This document shows positions 45,613 to 55,358 of a stretch of 64,000 nucleotides of DNA, in pieces; position 1 is the stretch's first letter, and every line of letters begins with the position of its first letter. Below the pieces are notes generated by a model. It saw only the letters and a program-made list of their open reading frames with translations, was not told the DNA's origin and did no database searches. The translations under genes were made by a program, and so were the position numbers. The stretch comes from Bradyrhizobium sp. CCBAU 051011 (GTDB lineage Bacteria; Pseudomonadota; Alphaproteobacteria; Rhizobiales; Xanthobacteraceae), in the NCBI RefSeq assembly GCF_009930815.1, contig NZ_CP022222.1:4382501-4446500 (forward strand), written 5' to 3'.

Positions 45613-47541
45613 ATGGCGTCAGCGAGTTTTGTCGAAATAATTTCCCACTTCGCAGGATATCTGCAGATCTTCCACGATATCGCCCGCGACCGCGTCCAGT
45701 ATGACGAAAGTCTCGCTCCCCGTCCGGCCGGCGATTACACCACGCTTCGGCCGAACTACGATTATCGCGTCGTGCCTGAGGATTTGGAGACCGCGGCCGG
45801 CCCGGTGCCGGAGCTGATGCCGGACGATCCGATCCATTTCGTCAGAGGGCGCGCACTCAAGCTCCGTAGTTCAGAGGAAGACGATTCCGATCTCTTTCCG
45901 CGTTCGCCGGCGCCGAGCGTACCGCCGCCGAAACCGCTGGGCGGCGGTGGCGGAGGCGGCAGCCCCGACTTTCACGTCAAGGTAAAATACCAGGACGGTG
46001 GCCCGGAAACCCAACTGACGGTTCATCAGTACAACTTCATGCATGATGACGACGTCAATCTGCCCACGGATCTACGGACCGTTGTTGAACCTCTGATCAC
46101 AAGCCTCAACAGCGATGCGATGGCCACCATCGAGCAGTTGGCGGCCGATGCGAACGCCGAGCTTCCCGCCGAGTGGCAGATGCCGAAGACCGACGGCGGC
46201 GTTACGGATTTCCTAGTCGCCCGCGACGCGGCCTGGGCCGACGGCGAGCCGGATGCAAACTCTGTGACGCCTGGCTACTACGTCAACGGCGAGCTGCAGG
46301 AACGCCCAATAGAACCGTCGCCGCCAGCTGATGCGCCAGAATTGCCCGATACCGGACACGGAATCGGCCAATGGGCCTCGCTGGGCAACAACTTCAGCAT
46401 CAACGCCGCGCTGATCGTCGATATCGGCGAGTCCGCCCGCACCATGGTGGTGATGGGAGATTACTTCAAGACCAATGCCATCTTCCAGACCAACACCATT
46501 ATGGACGATGACCGGGTCCGCGTATCGGGCGGGGACCGCGAGCCATCATCAACCAGCGATGAGAACGTCGCGACCAACATCGCCGATTTTCTTCAGAACC
46601 CCAGCATCTACGTCGGCTTCCCGGCCCAATTTGCCGGCCCGAACTGGATCGTCGATGTGGTCGACGGCGACTTCTACAGCGTTCATGCGGTGGCTCAGGT
46701 CAACTATCTCTCCGACAACGATGTGGCAACGCAGGTCAGCAGCAGTTCCCACTACAATCTCGTCGGTGGTTACAATACCCAGGGCAACTTGGCCCAGATC
46801 CTTGACGGCAGCGTCGAATACGACCTGATCATCATCAAGGGCAGCTATCACGGCCTGAACGTCATCTTTCAAAACAACATCTTGCTGGACAACGACAAGA
46901 TCAAGATGGCGGCCGACGGTGCTGACCCGTCTCAATCAGCGAGTTCAGGTAACAACAGCCTGTTGAACGAAGCCGCGGTTGCGAACTATGGCGGGGATAC
47001 CTTCGACGAGCTGCCCGCCAACCTCGAGCTGATCCAAAGCTTGCTGGCCGCCGGCTTGACATCGCTCGATCCCGAACTGGCCGGCGCCCTCATCGGCCAT
47101 GGTGGCCCCCTGAAGGTGCTCTACATCACTGGAGACTATTACGACATCAATGCGGTCTGGCAGACCAACATCACCTCCGACGTTGACGTGATGTATCAGC
47201 TCCAGAACCAGCCGTTGGCCGATCTGATGGCGCTTGATCCGGACGGAGCCGTGACGCAGTCGGTCACCACAGGCGGCAACGAACTGGTCAACGACGCGGC
47301 GGTCGTGGACGTCAATCCTGATGCAACTTACGTCGGAGGCCAGATCTACACCGATTCCATTTTGGTGCAGGCCGATCTGGTGCCGACAGCTTCGGATAAC
47401 ACCGTCAACGCCGATACCAACGCCTTAGTGACTGAACTCATTGCTTTCGTCGATGACCACCCTCAGGACACGACGAGCCCGCCGCCGGCAGCGATTGCTA
47501 ATTCGGTGCAGGCAGACCCGATGGCGAGCGTGCTGCATTAG
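45613..47541 (+). CDS. Large putative type I exoprotein with five G-D-Y / Q-x-N-x3-D-x-D repeats
   Basis: A 642-residue acidic protein; GGGGAGG precedes ATG 45613. No signal peptide. An N-terminal part of about 110 residues ends in a poly-Gly linker (LGGGGGGGS). Beta-rich repeats then recur: GDYFKTNAIFQTNTIMDDD (residue 282), GDFYSVHAVAQVNYLSDND (352), GSYHGLNVIFQNNILLDND (410), GDYYDINAVWQTNITSDVD (507) and a divergent GQIYTDSILVQADLV (576); an earlier half-unit HQYNFMHDDDVN is near 140. Each unit gives aromatic and hydrophobic residues followed by an Asp-rich loop suited to calcium. No RTX nonapeptides are present. The genes downstream encode an ABC exporter and adaptor of type I type, so secretion through that system is the best reading. 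A structural, adhesive or matrix role is inference. Confidence 0.75.
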   Translation: MASASFVEIISHFAGYLQIFHDIARDRVQYDESLAPRPAGDYTTLRPNYDYRVVPEDLETAAGPVPELMPDDPIHFVRGRALKLRSSEEDDSDLFPRSPAPSVPPPKPLGGGGGGGSPDFHVKVKYQDGGPETQLTVHQYNFMHDDDVNLPTDLRTVVEPLITSLNSDAMATIEQLAADANAELPAEWQMPKTDGGVTDFLVARDAAWADGEPDANSVTPGYYVNGELQERPIEPSPPADAPELPDTGHGIGQWASLGNNFSINAALIVDIGESARTMVVMGDYFKTNAIFQTNTIMDDDRVRVSGGDREPSSTSDENVATNIADFLQNPSIYVGFPAQFAGPNWIVDVVDGDFYSVHAVAQVNYLSDNDVATQVSSSSHYNLVGGYNTQGNLAQILDGSVEYDLIIIKGSYHGLNVIFQNNILLDNDKIKMAADGADPSQSASSGNNSLLNEAAVANYGGDTFDELPANLELIQSLLAAGLTSLDPELAGALIGHGGPLKVLYITGDYYDINAVWQTNITSDVDVMYQLQNQPLADLMALDPDGAVTQSVTTGGNELVNDAAVVDVNPDATYVGGQIYTDSILVQADLVPTASDNTVNADTNALVTELIAFVDDHPQDTTSPPPAAIANSVQADPMASVLH

Positions 47542-47589
47542 CCGCTATTGCAGGTATTTTCCCTATTGCAGTTGCAGGAGAGTTTTCAA

Positions 47590-49758
47590 ATGTGGGGCTG
47601 GGATGATCGTCCAGGCGGTGCGGGGAGTTCGCGCCTGATTCAGTATGACGAAGCAACGGCGAGCACGGCCAAGATAATTCCGCTCCGCCCGTGGTTTGAT
47701 CCACCGCCTTCGCGCGCCGAAGAATCGCTCGTCAAATTCGCCGACGAGAACAGTGGCGCGGCCGAAGCCAGGACCGTAGCCAAGACCGCCGAGCCATCCC
47801 TGCGGGTTGTGGCCGAGACCCAAGCCAAGCCTGACGCGAAAACTGAAGCCAAGGTTGAGGCCAAGACGGAAGCCAAGACCCCGCCGCCGGGATCCACCGT
47901 TGTGATCGAGCAGACGGTTCCGGCTCCTCCACTGCGCACCGGAGGTGACAAGGACGGTGGCGGCTCTTCAGGCCGCGGAGGCGGCGGCGGTGGAGGCGGG
48001 GGTAGTAACTCGCCGCCCCTGCATAGGCGTTCCAGCGACAATGAATTCAGGGACGTGCTCGGCAGCGGTCTGGCGAACGCCCGCCGTAACCTGGTGACCG
48101 TCGGGTTGTTCTCGGTTGCGGTCAACCTGCTGGTGCTCGCCATTCCGATCTACCTGTTCAACATGTCCGATCGCGTGCTGACCAGCCGCAGCACGGACAC
48201 GCTGGTGATGCTGACGATCATCGTGGTCATCGCGATCGGGGCCCATGTGCTGATGGACATGATGCGACGCATCATCCTGATGCGGGTTGCGGTCGAGACC
48301 GAAGCTAAATTGGGCGGACCCGTGCTGAGCGCTGCTGCCAAATCCGCGCAGAGTGGATCCAGCCGCGAATTCCAGACGCTGGCCGACCTGCAGCACCTCC
48401 GCGCGTTTATTACCGGTCCGGTATTGCTGACGATGTTCGATACGCCGGTCGCGCCGGTCTATTTCGCTGTCGTGTTTCTGATCCATCCGCATCTCGGATT
48501 CATCGTGCTGGGCTCAGGCGTCGCGCTGGTTATCGTGGCGCTGTTGAACCAGCGCGTCACAGCGGCCCCGTTCAACCAGGCCAACAACTATGGCGCCAGG
48601 GCCAACCTGACGGCGGAATCGATGGCCCGCAATGCCCAGGTCATCAATGCGATGGGCATGATCCCGGAAGGCGTCCAGGTATGGGGCCGCGAAACCGTGG
48701 AGTCGCTAAAGGCACAGGTGATCGGACAGGATCGCAACATCCTGATGACGGGGGTGTCGAAGTTCCTGCGGCTGTGCACCCAGATCGCCATCCTGGGTTG
48801 GGGCGCGTGGCTGGCGCTGGAGGCCCATATCACCAGCGGCATGGTGATTGCGGCCTCGATCGTGGCGAGCCGCGCATTGGCGCCGCTGGAAGGTACCATC
48901 GAAGGCTGGCGCAGCTTCGTACAGGCACGTTCGGCCTATGCCCGCATCAGGGCGCTGCTCTTGAACTCGCCGCTCAACTTGGAGCGGCTCCGCCTGCCGC
49001 GTCCCGCGGGATATCTCAACGTCGAGCGCATTCTTTACGTGCCGCCACCGAACAAGAAGGTGATCCTGAACGGGATCAGCTTTCAGTTGAAGCCGGGGGA
49101 ATCGCTTGCCATCGTCGGAGACTCCGGCACCGGGAAAACCATGTTGGCCCGCATGCTGGTCGGATCCATCATTCCGACAGCCGGCAGTGTCAGACTGGAC
49201 ATGATGGATCTGCGCAACTGGGATCCGCGCCAGTTTGGCGAGAGCGTCGGCTACCTGCCGCAGGATGTGCAATTGTTCCCGGCCACCATCAAGGCCAACA
49301 TCGGCCGGATGCGCGACGACGCACGTGACGAGGATGTGTTCGATGCCGCCGAGACCGCCGATGTGCATGAGATGATCTCGAGCTTCGCCCAGGGCTATGA
49401 GACCATCGTCGGGATGGATGGAAGTCCGCTGTCGGGCGGCCAACGGCAACGGATCGGATTGGCCCGCGCGTTCTACGGCAATCCGCGTCTGATCGTACTC
49501 GACGAGCCCAACTCGAATCTGGATGCCAATGGTGAGCGGGCGCTCGCCAAGGCGCTGGTACGTGCCAAGGAAAAACAGATCACGGTGGTGACGATCACCC
49601 AGCGCGCGGCCCTGCTGATGAGCGTCGACAAGATCATGATCCTGCACCAGGGCGCGGTGCAGGCTTTCGGCAGCCGTGACGAGATCATTCCGATGATTGC
49701 CGGACGCAAGCCGAACAACACCCCGATGGGACCGGATAATCCGCCATCGTTGAATTGA
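47590..49758 (+). CDS. Type I secretion ABC exporter (PrtD-like) with disordered N-terminal extension
   Basis: A 722-residue half-transporter; AGGAGAG before ATG 47590 is a good ribosome site. Residues 1-155 are unusual: low-complexity, with [15 protein letters not shown] repeats, Pro-rich parts and GGGGGGGGG, ending before [14 protein letters not shown]. The transporter part follows: six membrane helices (about 175-440; [35 protein letters not shown]) and ATPase with Walker A GDSGTGKT (510-517), [16 protein letters not shown], Walker [14 protein letters not shown]. The PrtD family hallmark FMSDRVL-type segment marks type I export of C-terminally targeted proteins. It works with the HlyD-type adaptor encoded next and a TolC-like channel not encoded here. 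The N-terminal extension may recruit cargo. Confidence 0.9.
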   Translation: MWGWDDRPGGAGSSRLIQYDEATASTAKIIPLRPWFDPPPSRAEESLVKFADENSGAAEARTVAKTAEPSLRVVAETQAKPDAKTEAKVEAKTEAKTPPPGSTVVIEQTVPAPPLRTGGDKDGGGSSGRGGGGGGGGGSNSPPLHRRSSDNEFRDVLGSGLANARRNLVTVGLFSVAVNLLVLAIPIYLFNMSDRVLTSRSTDTLVMLTIIVVIAIGAHVLMDMMRRIILMRVAVETEAKLGGPVLSAAAKSAQSGSSREFQTLADLQHLRAFITGPVLLTMFDTPVAPVYFAVVFLIHPHLGFIVLGSGVALVIVALLNQRVTAAPFNQANNYGARANLTAESMARNAQVINAMGMIPEGVQVWGRETVESLKAQVIGQDRNILMTGVSKFLRLCTQIAILGWGAWLALEAHITSGMVIAASIVASRALAPLEGTIEGWRSFVQARSAYARIRALLLNSPLNLERLRLPRPAGYLNVERILYVPPPNKKVILNGISFQLKPGESLAIVGDSGTGKTMLARMLVGSIIPTAGSVRLDMMDLRNWDPRQFGESVGYLPQDVQLFPATIKANIGRMRDDARDEDVFDAAETADVHEMISSFAQGYETIVGMDGSPLSGGQRQRIGLARAFYGNPRLIVLDEPNSNLDANGERALAKALVRAKEKQITVVTITQRAALLMSVDKIMILHQGAVQAFGSRDEIIPMIAGRKPNNTPMGPDNPPSLN

Positions 49759-49795
49759 AGGCGTCGGCCGGGTTTTACAGGAACGAGGTTGCGCG

Positions 49796-51160
49796 ATGGC
49801 CAACAGGAAGATTGCGGACCGCTCCGCGGAATCAGAGGGCACCTGGTACGATTCGCTGCCGCGATCGACCAAGCTGCCAACCGCTGCCGGGGCGCTGATA
49901 ATGGCAGTGGTGCTGATGGGATTCGGTGTCTGGGGCAACATGGCGCCGATCGCCGGTGCCGTGGTCGCCTCCGGCGTATTCGTCGTGACCGGACAGAACA
50001 AGATCATCCAGCATCTCGAAGGTGGAATGATCCGCGAAATCTACGTGCGCGAAGGCGACACGGTAGAAGCCGGACAAATCTTGCTCGAGCTCGACGACAC
50101 CGCGGCGCGCGCGGAGTTGCAGCGCTTGTTCTTGCGCCGCATCAGACTGACGGCGATGGATGCCAGGCTGACTGCCGAGATGAAGGAGGATCCGGAGATC
50201 ACGCTTCCTGCCGAAGTCGGCAAATGGCTGACCAGTTCACCCGAGGTGAAGGAAATCGTGGACAGCCAGCAGATGACGTTCACGGCGCGCCGCAACAATC
50301 TCAGCAGCGACATCAAGAGCATCCAGGAGAGCATCAACGCCCTGGAGGAGAGAATCCGGGGATCGCGGGTGCAGCTCGAGGCCGTGCATCGCCAGATCGT
50401 TCTGCTCGACGAGGAAATCGCCACCAAGGACAAGCTGGTGCAGGCCGGGCTGGTGCGCAAGCCCGAGCTGATGGTGCTGCAGCGTTCCAAGGCCAATCTG
50501 GAAGGCGAAGTCGGCCGCATCATGGGCGACATCGGCGATGCCAAGGAGCGCATCGCTCGCGCGCTCGAGCAGATCAATGGCGTGCGCAAGACCGCGATCA
50601 AGACTGCGGTCGAGCAGATGCACGAGATCCGCGGCGAATTGGCCGACGTCCGCGAGCGAATGCTGAGCGCCAAGGGCGTACTGGATCGTGTCCGTGTCAC
50701 GGCGCCGGTCAGCGGCGTCGTGGTGAAGCTGCGCTATCACACGCGGGGCGGGGTGGTCGAGGCCGGCAAGAACATCATGGAGCTGTTGCCCTTGAAGGAC
50801 GAACTCATCATCGAGGCGCGATTGCGGCCGCAGGACATCGACCACGTCAAGTACGGGCAAACCGCGATGGTGCGGTTGACGGCGCTGAACCAGCGCATCA
50901 CGCCGATGGTCTCCGGAGATGTCGTGTACCTGTCGGCCGATACGCTTGCGGACGAAAAGAAGTCCCAACAGGTCGGGCCGACCGACATCTATCTCGTCCG
51001 CGTCAGGCTCAACGGCGAGGAGAGCAGGAATGTTCCGAATTTCAGTCCGACGCCCGGCATGCCGGCCGAGGTCTACATCAAGACATCGGAGCGAACTTTC
51101 TTCCAGTACATCGTCAGGCCGATCCACGACAGCATGACGCGCGCATTCCGGGAGCGCTAG
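49796..51160 (+). CDS. HlyD-family adaptor of the type I secretion system
   Basis: A 454-residue periplasmic adaptor (PrtE/HlyD type). One N-terminal membrane helix ([23 protein letters not shown]), a lipoyl half-motif ([23 protein letters not shown]), a long coiled-coil hairpin (about 100-310), second half-motif ([25 protein letters not shown]) and a barrel domain with the conserved end [26 protein letters not shown]. That C-terminal P-G-M-x-A-E-V-x-I-x-T-x-x-R-T is diagnostic of type I adaptors. It links the inner-membrane ABC exporter to the outer channel. It follows the exporter by 37 bases in the same direction, so they are co-transcribed. Confidence 0.92.
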   Translation: MANRKIADRSAESEGTWYDSLPRSTKLPTAAGALIMAVVLMGFGVWGNMAPIAGAVVASGVFVVTGQNKIIQHLEGGMIREIYVREGDTVEAGQILLELDDTAARAELQRLFLRRIRLTAMDARLTAEMKEDPEITLPAEVGKWLTSSPEVKEIVDSQQMTFTARRNNLSSDIKSIQESINALEERIRGSRVQLEAVHRQIVLLDEEIATKDKLVQAGLVRKPELMVLQRSKANLEGEVGRIMGDIGDAKERIARALEQINGVRKTAIKTAVEQMHEIRGELADVRERMLSAKGVLDRVRVTAPVSGVVVKLRYHTRGGVVEAGKNIMELLPLKDELIIEARLRPQDIDHVKYGQTAMVRLTALNQRITPMVSGDVVYLSADTLADEKKSQQVGPTDIYLVRVRLNGEESRNVPNFSPTPGMPAEVYIKTSERTFFQYIVRPIHDSMTRAFRER

Positions 51161-51205
51161 TCATCGCGTGAGAAGTGTAACAAGCACATTGGAAAGGCGG
51201 TCGCC

Positions 51206-52765
51206 GTGCATATCGACATCATCGAAGACCTGCCGTCGCTGGCCAGGCTCGAGGACAACTGGAACGCCGTTTACGACGAGGATCCCGAGGCCCAGATATT
51301 CCTGTCGTGGAAGTGGCTGCACGGCTGGCTGTCCTGCATCCATGGGCCGTGGTTCATTCTGGCGGCAAAGGCCGGCAAGGCCGCCGACCTGCCTTATGTT
51401 GCGTTCTTTCCGCTGCGGCTGCAGACCACGATCGAGGACGCCGACATTATCCATGACATGAGGATGGCAGGCAATTTCGGCGCGGACTACACCGGCATCG
51501 TCTGCAGGCCCGAGGTGGAGAACAAGGTTCTCCCCGCCTTTGCCCGCTACGTCAGGCATATGAACTGGGCGCGCTTGAATCTCGACAATCTACGAATGTC
51601 GGAGCGGCGGGTGCGGCTGCTGCTGGCGTGCTTTCCGAAAGCCAGTTTTCGTTATCGGGAGGCCAACGCAGTCAACAAGGTCGACGGAATCGATAACAGC
51701 CTCTGCCCCTATGTGACGCTGCCCGGGGACTGGAATGCCTACCTCGAAACGCTGAGCACCAACACAAGGCAGAAGATTCGGCGCCTGCTGAAGCAGATCG
51801 ACGCGCCGGGCGAATATCGGATATCGGTCTCCACATCAGAAACTTTCGAGCAGGACCTCAAGACCTTGCTGCGGTTCTGGGAGACAAAGTGGCGTCTCCG
51901 CAAGGGGGACCGCACCGACAGCCTCGTGCGCTCGAACGGCGCGATGCTGACGCGCAGTTTCCAATCCGGTCTGGTGTACCTGCCGACGTTCTGGCATGGC
52001 GAGCGTGCGGTTGCGGCGCTGGCCACGCTGGTGGATCCGCGCAAGCGGACCTTCTCATTCTACATGACCGGACGTGACGAGACGTTCGAGGGACCGCCGG
52101 CGGGAGTGATCCTGCATGCCTTCAGCATTCGCCACGCCATCGCGAACGGCTTTTGCGAATACGACTTCCTGCGCGGCAACGAGCCCTACAAATATTCGTT
52201 TGGCTGCGCCGAGCGCAAGATCCGCAACACGATCCTGGAGACCAGGGACGGCAGGAATCTTCGCACCGGCATCGATCCGCGGAGCATTCCGGACGTGTTG
52301 CAGAAGGCAACCGAACTGCACAGAAAGGGAAAAATTGCTGAAGCCGAGATGGGATACCGGCGGATTTTAGCCGCGCAGCCGAAACACGCCGACGCGTTGC
52401 ACCGGCTGGGCCAGTTGTTGGCGGCGAAGGCTGATTTTGTCGCAGCCAAGCGGGTGTTCCGTACCTTGACCGCGGTTCGCCCCGGCGCCGCCAAGGCGTG
52501 GCAGTGCCTGGGCCAGGTCTGCGAAAGTCTCGGTGAGCATGAGCAGGCGCTGCGTCAGTATCTCGAGTTCATGCGGTTGCTGCCGGATTCGCCCGACGGG
52601 TTTGTCGCGGTCGCCAGATGCATGGCGAAGCTCGGGCGAATTGCGGAAATCAATGCCGCGCTGTTGGCCGCAATCGAACCGGCGAGCGGACCGTCGGTGA
52701 GGAAGTGGCGCGATTGGCGAAGCATACCGGATCGGCAGGCCCCGGAACGTTCGATCTCGGCGTAG
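51206..52765 (+). CDS. GNAT-type acetyltransferase (CelD/FemAB-like) fused to TPR repeats
   Basis: A 519-residue cytoplasmic protein from GTG 51206 with GGAAAGG as ribosome site. Residues about 1-350 match the BcsL/CelD-like GNAT domain (PF13480 type): FLSWKWLHGWLSCI at the start, then STNTRQKIRRLLKQI, and the core FSFYMTGRDETFEG, VILHAFSIRHAIANGFCEYDFLRGNEPYKYSFG, which is the conserved acyl-acceptor region. Residues about 365-505 form TPR-like helices (ELHRKGKIAEAEMGYRRILAAQPKHADALHRLGQLLAAK, then GEHEQALRQYLEF). TPRs usually hold partner proteins. Located directly after the exporter genes, it could acylate a secreted protein or a polysaccharide before export; both readings are inference. 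Confidence 0.82.
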   Translation: MHIDIIEDLPSLARLEDNWNAVYDEDPEAQIFLSWKWLHGWLSCIHGPWFILAAKAGKAADLPYVAFFPLRLQTTIEDADIIHDMRMAGNFGADYTGIVCRPEVENKVLPAFARYVRHMNWARLNLDNLRMSERRVRLLLACFPKASFRYREANAVNKVDGIDNSLCPYVTLPGDWNAYLETLSTNTRQKIRRLLKQIDAPGEYRISVSTSETFEQDLKTLLRFWETKWRLRKGDRTDSLVRSNGAMLTRSFQSGLVYLPTFWHGERAVAALATLVDPRKRTFSFYMTGRDETFEGPPAGVILHAFSIRHAIANGFCEYDFLRGNEPYKYSFGCAERKIRNTILETRDGRNLRTGIDPRSIPDVLQKATELHRKGKIAEAEMGYRRILAAQPKHADALHRLGQLLAAKADFVAAKRVFRTLTAVRPGAAKAWQCLGQVCESLGEHEQALRQYLEFMRLLPDSPDGFVAVARCMAKLGRIAEINAALLAAIEPASGPSVRKWRDWRSIPDRQAPERSISA

Positions 52766-52775
52766 GACGGGATTG

Positions 52776-53126
52776 ATGAATTCCGCAAAAGCGCTTGGTC
52801 CCAGAACCGGATCCCGCAAAGGGTCAGCCGATCAACAGCCTCCGCTGTCTGCAGGGACCCGTGTCAGGACGAGTGCGGTCGGAGCAATGCGATGCCCAAA
52901 TCTCGCCGGCCGGGAAGCGGTTGTCATCGGCTCGGGCCGTTATCGCAGCACCATCCGCGTCATGTTCGACGGTTTCAAGTCGCCGACATCGCTGCATAAC
53001 AGCTACATCGAACCCGTGGTGGAGGAAGAAGGTTCTTCCGCTCGGGCCAGCGCGGTACGCCTGGGCGCCGGTTCTACCCGACAGGGAGAAGCCGGCGTCC
53101 ACGTGCGGGGCCGGCGATTTCATTGA
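52776..53126 (+). CDS. Small protein with an SH3-like beta-barrel signature
   Basis: A protein of about 116 residues from ATG 52776, just after the acetyltransferase gene stop (AGGACGGG as ribosome site). The core is GTRVRTSAVGAMRCPNLAGR, VIGSGRYRSTIRVMFDGFK, PTSLHNSYIEPV. The scheme R-V-R-x-S-A-x-G-x-x-R-C-P then G-x-V/T-x-G-x-G-R-x-x-x-x-I-R-V-x-F-D-G-x-K-S-P-x-x-L-H-x-x-Y-I is a small barrel of KOW/SH3 type seen in short rhizobial proteins of unknown role. The C-terminal 40 residues are low complexity and may be a wrong reading after the domain. Medium confidence that it is a gene. Confidence 0.5.
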   Translation: MNSAKALGPRTGSRKGSADQQPPLSAGTRVRTSAVGAMRCPNLAGREAVVIGSGRYRSTIRVMFDGFKSPTSLHNSYIEPVVEEEGSSARASAVRLGAGSTRQGEAGVHVRGRRFH

Positions 53127-53240
53127 AGCCCGAGTCGAGGAGGGGCCAAGTTCCGCACGGCTGGAACCGTCCTGCCCGCAAAACGTTGATTTACCGGCGG
53201 GCGGACGTACGCTTTTCGATCCCGCATCTGCTTCCACGTT

Positions 53241-55358
53241 TTGTCGAGGTGTCGCCTGCTGCGAAGCTCATCGATCCTCATCCCGGGTAAAACCGTCTGG
53301 AGAAGGTGCAAGGCAAGGCGGCTGGCAATTCTCAACGACGCAGCCGCGTATTTCGCCGCTTTGCGGGAAGCGCTGCTGCTCGCGACGCGGCAGGTCTACA
53401 TCATCGGCTGGGACATCCACAGCCTGACCCGCTTTGTCGGGCCTTCCGGGCACGCCGATGATGGTTATCCGGAAGGACTCGGGGCGTTTCTGAAAGCGCT
53501 CTTGAAGGCGAAGCCCGAACTGCGCATCAACATCCTGAGCTGGAATTTTCCGGCGCTGTATGCGGCGGAGCGGGAGTGGAATTCGGCCGCCAAATTCACC
53601 GCGGAAGCATCGGACCGGCTCTGCTTCTGTTTCGATTCCAGTCTTCCTCTGGGGTCAGCGCAACATCAGAAAATCGTCGTCATCGACGGCGCGCTGGCGT
53701 TTTCCGGCGGCCTCGATCTCACGATCCGGCGCTGGGACACCAGCGAGCACAAAACCCATCACCCGCTGCGGACCGATCCCGACGGCAAGCCGTATCCGCC
53801 GTTTCACGACGTGCAATGCATGGTGGATGGCGAAGCCGCGGCCAGTCTGACGGAAGTGGTGGAGAACCGGTGGCGGGCCGCCGGCTGTACCGTCGAAACT
53901 TCAGAGGCGGTCGCGGGCGACCGCTGGCCGACCTCGGTGCCGGTACAATGCCGGGGCATGACGGTCGGCATTGCCCGCACTGAGATCGCGACCGCAAGCG
54001 ATAACGGCGTCAACGAGGTCGCGCGGCTGTTCGAGGCCTCGATCAACGCCGCCGATCGTTTCATCTATATCGAAAACCAGTTCACCAGCGCCACCGACAT
54101 CGCGCGCCTGTTGGCGCAGCGGATGCTGGACGTGCCACAGCTTCGCGTCCTGATCGTCACGCCGAAGATGCATTCGTCCTGGTTCGAATCGCAGGCGATG
54201 CAGAGCGGCCGCGGCGGATTCATCGCGGCATTCGTGGCGGCCGGCGTCATGGACCGGATCCGCTTTCTCTATCCATCGACGCAGGAAGGGGACGAAGCCG
54301 CCGCCGTCATGGTGCACAGCAAGGTGATGATCGTCGACGACCGCATCCTGCGCGTCGGCTCGGCCAACCTCAACAATCGCTCGATGGGGGCGGACACCGA
54401 ATGCGATCTCGCGTTCGAAGCCACGTCCGAGGCGCATCTCAAATGTATCGCCCGGCTTCGTCGTCAACTGATCGGCCATTTCTGCGGCGTCGACGAACGG
54501 GAAATCGCAAGCAACGAAGCTGACCTGTTCGGATATCTGGATCGTCTGGCCGAAGGTGGCGGCGCGAAATCGTTGCGGCCGATCGATCCGGCCGCGACAG
54601 CCGGCAGCATGGCGACCATGGTGCAGCCGGTCGCCGATCCCAGGGAGCCGCTTCATCTCGACCGTGCCGCGACGCGCATGTGGACGCCGAGAACGATTTT
54701 GGCCGTATCCGGATTGGCCGCGGCGCTCGCCGGCCTCGCGCTGGCCTGGCAGTATACATCGCTGCGCGATTTCACCGATGTCGGCTTCGTCTCCTCGGTC
54801 ATTTCGCAGCCTGCGCGGTCGCAATTCGCGCCGCTGTTCGCGATTGCCGCCTTCGTGGTCGGTGGGCTGGTGGTGTTTCCCGTGCTGGTTCTGATCGCCG
54901 CGACATCGGCGGCGCTCGGGCCCTGGATGGGGTTCTTCAGCGCCGGCGCCGGCGTGCTGCTCAGCGCGCTCACACTGTTTTCGATCGGCCGCGTGCTGGG
55001 TCAGGCGCGGTTGCAGCGGCTGCTCGGCCGGCGGGCTGCAAGGGTTCAGGGCCGCATCATCGGCAAGGGGGTCGTTGCGGTGGCCATGATCCGGATGGTG
55101 CCGATCGCCCCGTTCTCGATCGTCAACGTGGTAGCGGGCGCCAGCAAGCTGAGCCTGCGCGATTTCCTGCTTGGCACCGTGCTGGGTATGGCGCCGGGGA
55201 TCGCCGTGATGGCTGCGCTCGGCGCGCAGATCGCAGATCTCGCCCGAAATGCCTCATGGACGAATGCGCTGCTGCTGGCGCTGGCAATCCTGGCCTGGAT
55301 CGCGCTGTGCCTTGGCGTCCAGTTCCTGGTGACGTGGATGGCGGGACGACGACCGTGA
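53241..55358 (+). CDS. Phospholipase D-like protein fused to a DedA/TVP38 membrane domain
   Basis: A 705-residue fusion. Residues 12-470 form a PLD-superfamily enzyme with two H-K-D motifs: HQKIVVIDGALAFSGG (His at 142) and HSKVMIVDDRILRVGSANLNNR (His at 359). Such enzymes transfer phosphatidyl groups, for example in cardiolipin synthesis, or hydrolyse phosphodiesters. Residues about 485-700 are a membrane domain of the DedA/TVP38/SNARE-associated type (PLFAIAAFVVGGLVVFPVLVLIAATSAALGPW; VAMIRMVPIAPFSIVNVVAGASKL). The fusion puts a lipid-active enzyme at the membrane. The start is uncertain: TTG 53241 opens the frame, and the conserved part begins at LIPGKTVWRR. The gene overlaps the next by GTGA. 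Confidence 0.88.
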   Translation: MSRCRLLRSSSILIPGKTVWRRCKARRLAILNDAAAYFAALREALLLATRQVYIIGWDIHSLTRFVGPSGHADDGYPEGLGAFLKALLKAKPELRINILSWNFPALYAAEREWNSAAKFTAEASDRLCFCFDSSLPLGSAQHQKIVVIDGALAFSGGLDLTIRRWDTSEHKTHHPLRTDPDGKPYPPFHDVQCMVDGEAAASLTEVVENRWRAAGCTVETSEAVAGDRWPTSVPVQCRGMTVGIARTEIATASDNGVNEVARLFEASINAADRFIYIENQFTSATDIARLLAQRMLDVPQLRVLIVTPKMHSSWFESQAMQSGRGGFIAAFVAAGVMDRIRFLYPSTQEGDEAAAVMVHSKVMIVDDRILRVGSANLNNRSMGADTECDLAFEATSEAHLKCIARLRRQLIGHFCGVDEREIASNEADLFGYLDRLAEGGGAKSLRPIDPAATAGSMATMVQPVADPREPLHLDRAATRMWTPRTILAVSGLAAALAGLALAWQYTSLRDFTDVGFVSSVISQPARSQFAPLFAIAAFVVGGLVVFPVLVLIAATSAALGPWMGFFSAGAGVLLSALTLFSIGRVLGQARLQRLLGRRAARVQGRIIGKGVVAVAMIRMVPIAPFSIVNVVAGASKLSLRDFLLGTVLGMAPGIAVMAALGAQIADLARNASWTNALLLALAILAWIALCLGVQFLVTWMAGRRP

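Noticed and set aside
45613..47541. An RTX toxin or adhesin
   Set aside because: No G-G-x-G-x-D-x-U-x nonapeptide was found despite the type I exporter and Asp-rich loops.
49789..51171. A 460-residue plus frame overlapping the HlyD gene
   Set aside because: It is the +1 shadow of the HlyD gene, Gly/Arg-rich, with no domain.
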